Positions 8,560 through 13,997 of a stretch of 13,997 nt of DNA are shown here, piece after piece (position 1 is the stretch's first letter; each line of letters opens with the position of its first letter). Made by a program: the position numbers and the translations under genes. The stretch is from the NCBI GenBank assembly GCA_003990745.1, contig RBNI01004476.1, positions 1 to 13,997 on the forward strand, in the 5' to 3' direction. The stretch is from Jimgerdemannia flammicorona. Taxonomy: Eukaryota > Mucoromycota > Endogonomycetes > Endogonales > Endogonaceae. The notes beneath the pieces were generated by a model. That model worked only from the letters and a program-made list of their open reading frames with translations, was not told the DNA's origin and searched no databases.

Positions 8560-8990
8560 CTTCAGGGTGAAACTTCTTGACCTTGAGGGTGATATCTGGT
8601 TCTTGTTCCTCCTCATTATTACTGTCAGCTTGAAGCTTGGGGGACTGGGCATCTTCTTTGGCTTTCCTTTTTACTTCAGCAGCTTCTTGCTTATGCTTCT
8701 ATTGGCAGATTTTCCTGACCTCACTGATACAGAACCAGCAGTCATTCAGGTGTTCAGAGCAGTACATCCTAGTACCATGGGGGCATCTTTCTTGAGGGGC
8801 ATAGTCATCAATAATCTTGTTGTACCACTTCTCATCTGTGAGCTTAGATGGCTTGTTCTTATTCTTATTCACTGAGTGCATAAAGACTTCTGTGTCCTCT
8901 TCATCTCCTTCTTCCATGTCTGGTAGAACTCTCTTATGGACATTAATAGAGACTTGTACCTTTCTTCCTTTATAGTTAATCTACATCTTC
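8560..8990 (-). pseudogene. Linker with Cys/His-rich module between protease and dUTPase of element B
   Basis: Between the protease C-terminus and dUTPase the frame runs through an acidic start (MEEGDEEDTEVF), a Lys/Asn stretch, then a cluster at 8705-8785 with spacing C-x-H-x5-C-x2-H-x3-C-x2-C-x7-C (CPHG, YCSEH, CWFC). It is followed by a stop just below 8699 and a Lys/Glu/Ala-rich coiled-coil-like region. The cluster looks like a zinc-binding module but fits neither the CCHC knuckle nor the integrase HHCC, both of which are found elsewhere in this element. I do not recognise it. It is in frame with both neighbours, so it was part of the polyprotein. Confidence 0.6.
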
Positions 8991-8999
8991 TGAGCATTG

Positions 9000-9290
9000 A
9001 GGTCAATGATAGTCTTGGCCTTGTGAAGTCATTGGTTGCCAATGAGAATGTTATAGTTAGTGATGCTTATAACAATCACATTTACTGGAATGGTGGCTCC
9101 TCCTATCTTGATAGAGACTTCTTGGATTTTGCCAAGGGGGGTAGCTTGTGTAATATCTGCTATAACATAGACCATCTTGGTAGACTCTTCAATGTTCCAG
9201 CCTAAGTAGTCAATTGCTTTCTTACTCATAAGATATCCTCCAGCACTAGTATCAATGATGGCATTAAAGATACAATCTTCAATCTGATAT
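9000..9290 (-). pseudogene. Aspartic protease domain of element B
   Basis: The frame reads CIFNAIIDTSAGGYLMSKKA, with the active-site motif at 9236-9253, followed by a hydrophobic strand region and ITNYNILIGNQ-stop-LHKAKTIIDL. DTS replaces the usual DTG; GGT to AGT is one G-to-A transition, so the flap-side Gly was probably lost by the same mutational process. ILIGNQ(W)L plus a following I-D is the conserved C-terminal motif of retroelement proteases, and the stop falls where Trp is expected. It would have cleaved the gag-pol polyprotein. Confidence 0.8.
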
Positions 9291-10736
9291 GGGGTATAGG
9301 CTGATGTCTTGTGCTGGTCTTCAGATTCTTCACCTGAGTTTTCAGATTCTTCTTATGCATTATGAGCTTCTATAATCTTGTACTCATGATTTTTAGTAGT
9401 AGTTGCAAGTCCTACTCTTAACTACTGTCTGAAGGCAGAGACTTTGGCTAGTTGTTCAAAAGTAGCATTGACCTTATGTTTCTTAAGGTTCTTGTAGATA
9501 TTATACTGGTGGATCTTGGTCTTGTACAGCTTCTGTTCCTTCTTGCTTTTGCTTTCTCTTAAGACTGGAGTAGTACCTTCAATGATTTGGCCGGCAGCTT
9601 CATCTAACTCTATATCTTGATCAATCTCCTTAAGTTGGATCTTACTTTGGATAGTGATAGCTGAGGTCTTCTTTGATCTTCCAACTGGCTTGCTGTTGCT
9701 CTTCTTGTCATAGGGCTTGGACTGAATTCTGGTACCTTCAGTAGCAGAGTAGAATTTGAGCTCTTTATAGTATTCTTCATCATCAGTATCACCAATCTCC
9801 TCGATGACTACTGCATTGGTTTGTTCTCTGGTTCTGCTAGTATTGCTTGATTGGGCTTTGTATCTTGTTTCAGTTATACAACTCTTTGCATTGTGGCCTT
9901 CTTCTCTACATCTGAAGTATATAATATTGTATTCTTCTGTAGTAGCTGCAAATCTCTACACTGGTCTCCTGTTGATACTTCAGACTTCTCTAACAACATT
10001 ACCAAGGTATACAGTCATCTTGGCAAACTGCTTGGTGAGTTCCTCCACTGGGTCAGCTTTGGCTGTCTTGGGGGTAGGTGGGGATGATTGTCTGTTTACA
10101 ACTATAGTGGATATGATACTAGTTGGTTTTGATGGCTCTATCTTGATACTAGTTATTTTCTCCATTGAGTATTCGAAAGAGTGTCTGGTAGTCCAATATC
10201 TCTGTGCAAAGATCACTTTCTGATCAAGAGTCAGTGCAGCTGGGGTAGACCAGATTACTAGAGCAATTTCAGGGTAAACTCCTTTAAGGAAGATTGAATC
10301 TGCTATTTGTTCCTTAAGACAGTCATCATAGCCAGCCAAGACAATCTGGTGGCAGATTCAGATATAGAATGAGTTGGGATCTTCACTGAGTCCCTGACAG
10401 ATAGTATTGAGTTGATTCTTGAGAGCTTACTTGATCTCTTCAGTATAGTATGTTGTTCTGAGGAAGGCCTTCATGTTGGCAAGTTTGACTGCACCAGTAT
10501 CAGCAATGGTAGCTATATTAAACTTGTCTCTAGCAGGTCCTCTGAGGTTGACTGGTAGAAGAGCTAATTGTGTATCTACACTAAAGGCTCATATGGTAAT
10601 GAATTATTCAAAGTCTTCAATGAAGGTCAGGATTGACTCTTCAGTAATATATCCATAGAATGTGGGAGGATACATTTCTATTTTGTCTTAAATTCTTGCA
10701 AAGGTAACTCTTATAGTTAGGGTAGTTGTTGTGGTA
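9290..10736 (-). pseudogene. gag of element B with CCHC zinc knuckle
   Basis: Capsid-like sequence begins near MYPPTFYGYITEESILTFIE and continues through LLPVNLRGPARDKF and ICQGLSEDPNSFYI to AGYDDCLKEQIADSIFLKGV, a normal Ty3/gypsy gag profile. A zinc knuckle lies at 9878-9919: Y-x2-C-x4-H-x4-C, with the first Cys changed to Tyr by one G-to-A transition. Stops include TAA at 10688-10690 and TGA at 9980-9982, with others near 10610, 10430, 10360, 9957, 9420 and 9350. No convincing start codon survives upstream of 10688. The same frame continues without a shift into protease. Gag would form the particle and bind RNA through the knuckle. Confidence 0.8.
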
Positions 10737-10780
10737 GTTGTTTATTTTTCAGCTTGAAAGTGAGGTATTCATCTTGAATC

Positions 10781-10798
10781 ACCAGCCAATGGGCACCA
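10781..10798 (-). other. primer-binding-site candidate of element B
   Basis: Minus strand TGGTGCCCATTGGCTGGT, three bases after the LTR end TATGTGACA. It starts with TGG as required to pair with tRNA 3' CCA and differs from the PBS of element A, so A and B used different primers. tRNA identity not assigned. Confidence 0.5.
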
Positions 10799-10801
10799 AG
10801 T

Positions 10802-11158
10802 TGTCACATAGTGATCACTGAGTCCTTTAAATATGTCAAATTCTCTTCAAGATATATCTCTTAGACTAACTCAAGTTTGTTATAAGTAAGTTCTTATTGG
10901 AGTACCTTCCCAAGATCTTATAGTCCTCAAACTTCTTATCTTTAAACTATCTTGTTATCTCTTAGATTGCTTGCAAGAAATTATATATATTGTACTGAGT
11001 AGACTAACTTTATTTCAAAGGAAATAAGAGAGGTATTTATACAAAATATAATTCAATAGTTGCTAAGATATAAAGCTAAATATAAATTCCAATAACTAAA
11101 ATAAAATGCCAGAATATGGAAAACTGCTAATTTCCAGCATTAGTACTAATGGTTACAC
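10802..11158 (-). repeat. 5' LTR of element B, right edge uncertain
   Basis: The gag-proximal end is clear: minus strand TATGTGACA followed by a spacer and the PBS. A TATA box lies at 11032-11041. The outer end is a guess at 11158, where the minus strand starts TGTGTAACC, putting the TATA box about 120 bases from the end, as in element A (93). It could extend to about 11290, since the decayed frame to the right ends at 11297. The target-site copy on the far side is outside the window. Confidence 0.5.
11032..11041 (-). promoter_or_regulatory. TATA box of element B LTR
   Basis: Minus strand TATAAATACC in the context TTTTG before it, closely matching the box of element A. Confidence 0.55.
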
Positions 11159-11285
11159 AGGTTCAGGATACTGGTATAATTTCAATAATATAAGAAAATA
11201 GTGCTGGAATAATTCTGAGTTACCTCAGAATGCCAGTAGTAGAACAGCTATTATACAGAAAAAGAGTGCTGGCATTATTCAGTAT
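11103..11285. repeat. scattered TGCTGG/CCAGCA and TGCCAG repeats upstream of element B TATA box
   Basis: AGTGCTGGAATAATTC near 11200 and AGTGCTGGCATTATTC near 11266 are near-identical. Further related motifs are CCAGCATTAG near 11134, ATGCCAGAAT near 11106 and ATGCCAGTAG near 11230. The cluster spans the U3 side or the immediate flank of the LTR. Confidence 0.6.
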
Positions 11286-11296
11286 AATTAAGGAAC

Positions 11297-12022
11297 TTAG
11301 AGCAGAATGTTCAAGACTATAGGGGCTTTATCCTCATCAGAGGTCAGGATGTCTTTGAAGGAGATGAGATCTGTGAATGTCTCATCTGTCTTGTCACATA
11401 GATTACATTTGGTGGGGAAATTGGGAGTTCTCCAATCTATGAGATTCTCTTCCACAAAATAGAGAACAAATGTAGAGTCTTGGAGAGGTCTAATCTGAAT
11501 ACTTGGGCCTTGAAATACTGAGATCAATTCTTGCAGGAATTGATCTGAGTTGTCCTAAAGGATGGAATGCCAGAAGTCTTCTACTTCATCACTATTGAGA
11601 GTGATAGTGGACTGGACTTCTGTAGCCACTCTGATTTCTAGTACATTAATATAGTGGACTGACAGATCTCTGAAGTCTGAGACTCTAACATACTCCAAGT
11701 TGGGGATTGACCATAGTGTATGTCTGAAGATCTGATGGATCTTCTTAGCTATCCTTGCTTTATATATATCCATGGGAGTGGCATCTTATAACTCTTGGGG
11801 GCTGGCCTGTGGAAACTCCTGGCAGAGGAGATTTCCTATTTCATACTCCTGCCATATTTGGAGGCATTCAGTAGCAATGGTGATCCTTGTTTCCATTTCA
11901 CAGTAGTAGAGGATATAATGATAAGGATCACTAGTACCCAGGTTGATACTAGGAGTCCTTCTTGTGTGGATCCTCATGGCTCTTCTGATGTCTTGGAACA
12001 TCCTTTTTTCAACTAAGGTGCC
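11297..12022 (-). pseudogene. Unrecognised decayed reading frame of about 240 codons
   Basis: One minus-strand frame runs from after TAA at 12023-12025 to TAA/TAG-type stop 11297-11299, broken only by TAA at 11786-11788 and TAG at 11555-11557. All could be Gln codons before C-to-T change. In AT-rich DNA such sparse stops suggest former coding. Segments include MFQDIRRAMRIHTRRTPSIN, DPYHYILYYCEMETRI, VRVSDFRDLSVHYINVLEIR, WRTPNFPTKCNLCDKTDE and a hydrophobic end. I do not recognise the protein. It lies just upstream of the element B LTR in the same orientation. It might be part of another repeat or a host gene hit by the same mutation. Confidence 0.45.
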
Positions 12023-12196
12023 TTAGTAGTTCCTTGACCTTGAGGTTTGGCAAGTAGCAGGTATTTTGTTTGTAATAAGTCTTTGAGCTATTTTGGGATT
12101 AGTGGGTCTTATTGAGTTGCTGCTACTGCAGTTCTTGATTCTTTTTATATTTCTCAAGATATCTATACTGTGGTCACAATAACTCACAGTTGATCA
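12023..12196. other. gap without recognised gene
   Basis: AT-rich spacer between the decayed frame and the exon-like block. The minus-strand frame of the former can be followed a little further (about to 12100) through stops TAA and TAG, so its true start may lie here. Nothing else seen. Confidence 0.4.
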
Positions 12197-12558
12197 TCAT
12201 TGCTCATCTTTTATATCATATGATCTTTTTGTACTCCAATCTGATAGCTTATAAGAAAAGGCTGTCTCCTGTGCTGATGTCATTATTCTGGGGTCACTAT
12301 TACAATATGTAGGAATGAAGTGCATTATATTTTTACATTCATTTGTTTTATATTCAAGCTGATAACCAAGCTTATACATTTTATATACTCCTTGGCTATC
12401 AAGAACCCTATCAGTGAAAAAGGGATGAAGCACACTATGCAAAGTTCAGAAGTGAACAAAATTACCTGCTGTCAGCTTGTATAGAGGATGCAGCAATAAG
12501 ACCAAGGATGAGGCCAGAAATGTGGCCAACAAAAGAAATTTGATAGTAATTATAGCTA
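12197..12558 (-). CDS. Two-exon 3' end of a possible rhomboid-like membrane protein gene (partial)
   Basis: On the minus strand TTTGTTACAG precedes an exon at 12558-12466 reading SYNYYQISFVGHISGLILGL and then IAASSIQADS, ending at GCAG|GTAATT. A 58-base intron (12465-12408, ending CACTGATAG) or a shorter 31-base one (to 12435) leads to a last exon with VLDSQGVYKMYKLGYQLEYK and a TGA at 12197-12199. Both intron choices keep the frame. FVGHISGLILGL has the GH...SG...G pattern of a late transmembrane helix in rhomboid-family proteins, including inactive ones; the identification rests on this motif alone. No stops occur in the exons, unlike all nearby repeats. A possible upstream exon near 12690-12720 (hydrophobic YLLIAIA) does not join in phase with the visible donor GTAAGT, so the 5' part is unresolved, probably disrupted by LINE 2. 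Confidence 0.4.
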
Positions 12559-12722
12559 CTGTAACAAATATAGACATAATGTATAATAAACATATATGTT
12601 ATAGAGAACAATTACACCATCTCTCTCCATTACCACTTATGTTATACATACTTTTACAACTTACTTTTAAGTATTTATTGGAGAAAGGTACTTAGGCAAT
12701 AGCAATCAATAAGTAAGCTGAC

Positions 12723-13055
12723 ATGCATACTAGGGTGGATGAACCTGGAGCCTTTAACTGGCAATATGTTGGACATGAATATGGATTGGAGATGGGGTCA
12801 TTTGGTGGTCCAGATAGGCAGAGCAGTTCAGACAGTAGTAGAAGTACTGGGAGAGGAACAGGAGGACAGCAAGAGAGGAGCTTTGCAGATATATTGAAGA
12901 ATAGTAGATGGTCTGTTGGATCTTATGATAGATGGATGGAGAGGAAGGGAAAGCAGAAGGAAGGAGCAGTGAGAGGTGCTGGACCTCAGCCAGTAGGGGG
13001 AAGGGCTAGTAGAGTGATAGCTGAGAGTAGGGAAGTATATAAGCTATATTATTGA
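12723..13055 (+). pseudogene. LINE 2 ORF1, N-terminal fragment on the plus strand
   Basis: ATG at 12723 opens 110 codons ending in TGA at 13053-13055. It contains FNWQYVGHEYGLEMGSFGG, a Ser/Gly/Arg-rich linker, SFADILKN and MERKGKQKEGAVRGAG followed by GGRASRV. LINE 1 ORF1 has the same order: FDWQQVGRGPGLGGG, Gly-rich linker, SFMETVKG, then RKGKENEKEMA and GRGGSRA. The strand is G-rich and C-poor, like the coding sense of LINE 1 ORF1. This supports a second, diverged LINE of the same family whose 5' end lies near 12700-12722. Downstream similarity to LINE 1 is lost. No endonuclease or RT motif was found before the window edge. Confidence 0.5.
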
Positions 13056-13997
13056 GATATTAAAATAATAGAAATTTTAATATATCCTTCAGTAGATGGA
13101 CTATTTAATCTTAACATTATAGTAGCAAATAGAGTTCAAACTCAACCTCTAGGAGAAGTACAAAACATTACTATCACTCTTGAATATATCTAGTTCTCTG
13201 TCTCAAAGCTGAAGCTATCACCTATGATATGATCCTTAATATTAACTAGATGAAGAAAATGAATATAGTTATTGATATTGGCCAATAGATTCTCAAATTT
13301 AACTATAGAGAAAAAAAATACTGAATCAAGATGACTAGCTATGAGCAATCTAAGAAAAAGAAAAAGATTACTATATATTCAAGAAGAGTATACTAGTAAA
13401 GAATTTACTATAGAGAAAGAAGAGAAATCTAAAGATAAAAATAATCCCAGACTCAACCTATAAATCAATCTGATAGATGATAGACCAGAAAATAATATAT
13501 AGGTATAAGATATATATAATCTCTATCACAATTAGAGTTATTGCAGATAAGCCAAAGAATGTCTCATCTATCTCAAAAGACACAAGTGCTCTGAACATTT
13601 CTCTAAGATTATTGGAACAAGAAATTTATCTGATATAGCTTGCTCTGAATATAGAAAAAGGAAGAAGAAATATAACTACTCTCTAAAGATATTTATAACT
13701 AAAGCTATAAAAGTATAAGTAATCTAGAGATAAGAAACAACTAATGAGAAAGTTCTCATATATATCAAAAGAACTCTCTGAACTAATTTTTTAGAATAAC
13801 TTCTACTAAATACTACTAGAAGATAATAATCTCTAAAATATCAAAAAAGGACTAAGTATAGTTATTATTATTCTAAGATAAGAAATATATCAGGAAAGAG
13901 CCTTTTGGTAAGAAAGATATCAGTATCAAATAGTCTTTTACTCTCTCTGAGACTACTGCTATCAGTACTATTTATTAGATCAGTAAGAGACTGTTAA
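13056..13997 (+). other. AT-rich unrecognised region with remnant plus-strand frame
   Basis: The frame of the LINE 2 fragment can be followed to the edge through many stops. Long open pieces remain, such as DIKIIEILIYPSVDGLFNLN and VANRVQTQPLGEVQNITITL before 13192, a Lys/Glu-rich stretch near 13340-13450 and AKECLIYLKRHKCSEHFSKI near 13551-13611, followed by SDIACSEYRKRKKK. The last pieces contain spaced Cys and His. The density of TAA/TAG/TGA suggests RIP of a former coding region. No family recognised; no CpG seen. Confidence 0.3.

Larger units (their letters stand above)
6358..11158 (-). mobile_element. Ty3/gypsy-like LTR retrotransposon B with dUTPase, heavily mutated, interrupted by LINE 1
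   Basis: Order in element sense: LTR (about 11158-10802), PBS (10798), gag with a zinc knuckle, protease, Cys/His segment, dUTPase, RT, RNase H and the integrase HHCC finger. From gag to RNase H all coding segments share one minus-strand frame, so the ancestor had a single gag-pol ORF; one frameshift separates RNase H from integrase. About twenty in-frame stops occur, almost all convertible to Gln, Arg or Trp by one transition. CpG is nearly absent (about four seen by eye from 6360 to the right edge). The integrase core and 3' LTR should lie left of LINE 1 and A, outside the window. Confidence 0.85.

Noticed and set aside
7865..10223. Plus-strand hydrophobic frames at 7865-8383, 8501-8875, 8936-9205 and 9804-10223
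   Set aside because: Antisense shadows of the gag-pol of element B, whose minus-strand frame contains the recognisable motifs.
6358..11158. Endogenous pararetrovirus or retrovirus as identity of element B
   Set aside because: An integrase finger and LTR with PBS argue against a pararetrovirus, and no envelope frame is seen. The domain order otherwise fits a Ty3/gypsy retrotransposon.
1..11158. A and B as two copies of one family
   Set aside because: Their PBS sequences, gag sequences and LTR lengths differ. Only the TATA context is alike.
1..13997. tRNA, rRNA or other RNA gene
   Set aside because: No cloverleaf box A/B pair or conserved rRNA segment was noticed on either strand; a covariance-model scan was not possible.

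Overview
The window reads as a repeat graveyard from a eukaryotic, most likely fungal, genome. No intact full-length gene is visible. Nearly everything recognisable is a retroelement with stop codons and frameshifts. The decay is dominated by C-to-T and G-to-A transitions (Gln/Arg/Trp to stop, His to Tyr, Cys to Tyr), and the right half has almost no CpG. This resembles repeat-induced point mutation (RIP) of filamentous ascomycetes. The organism call is an inference; species cannot be named from the sequence.

Layout, with the elements on the minus strand unless stated. Positions 1-2614: the 5' part of LTR retrotransposon A, with a long LTR (about 1159-2614), a primer-binding-site candidate and a gag reading frame running off the left edge. 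About 2615-6350: a non-LTR retrotransposon (LINE 1) with ORF1, an APE-type endonuclease and the start of the reverse transcriptase, cut inside the RT domain by the LTR of A. About 6358-11158: Ty3/gypsy-like element B, read right to left as LTR, PBS, gag with a zinc knuckle, aspartic protease, a Cys/His-rich segment, a dUTPase domain, reverse transcriptase, RNase H and the HHCC finger of integrase, where LINE 1 interrupts it. So A sits in LINE 1, which sits in B, and CpG retention falls in the same order.

Right of B are an unrecognised decayed frame (11297-12022), two exon-like blocks with a possible rhomboid-type membrane motif (12197-12558), the 5' end of a second LINE on the plus strand (12723-13055) whose ORF1 start resembles that of LINE 1, and AT-rich DNA to the right edge.

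The most interesting item is element B: a single-frame gag-pol carrying a dUTPase with all five family motifs between protease and RT, preceded by a Cys/His module I cannot assign.
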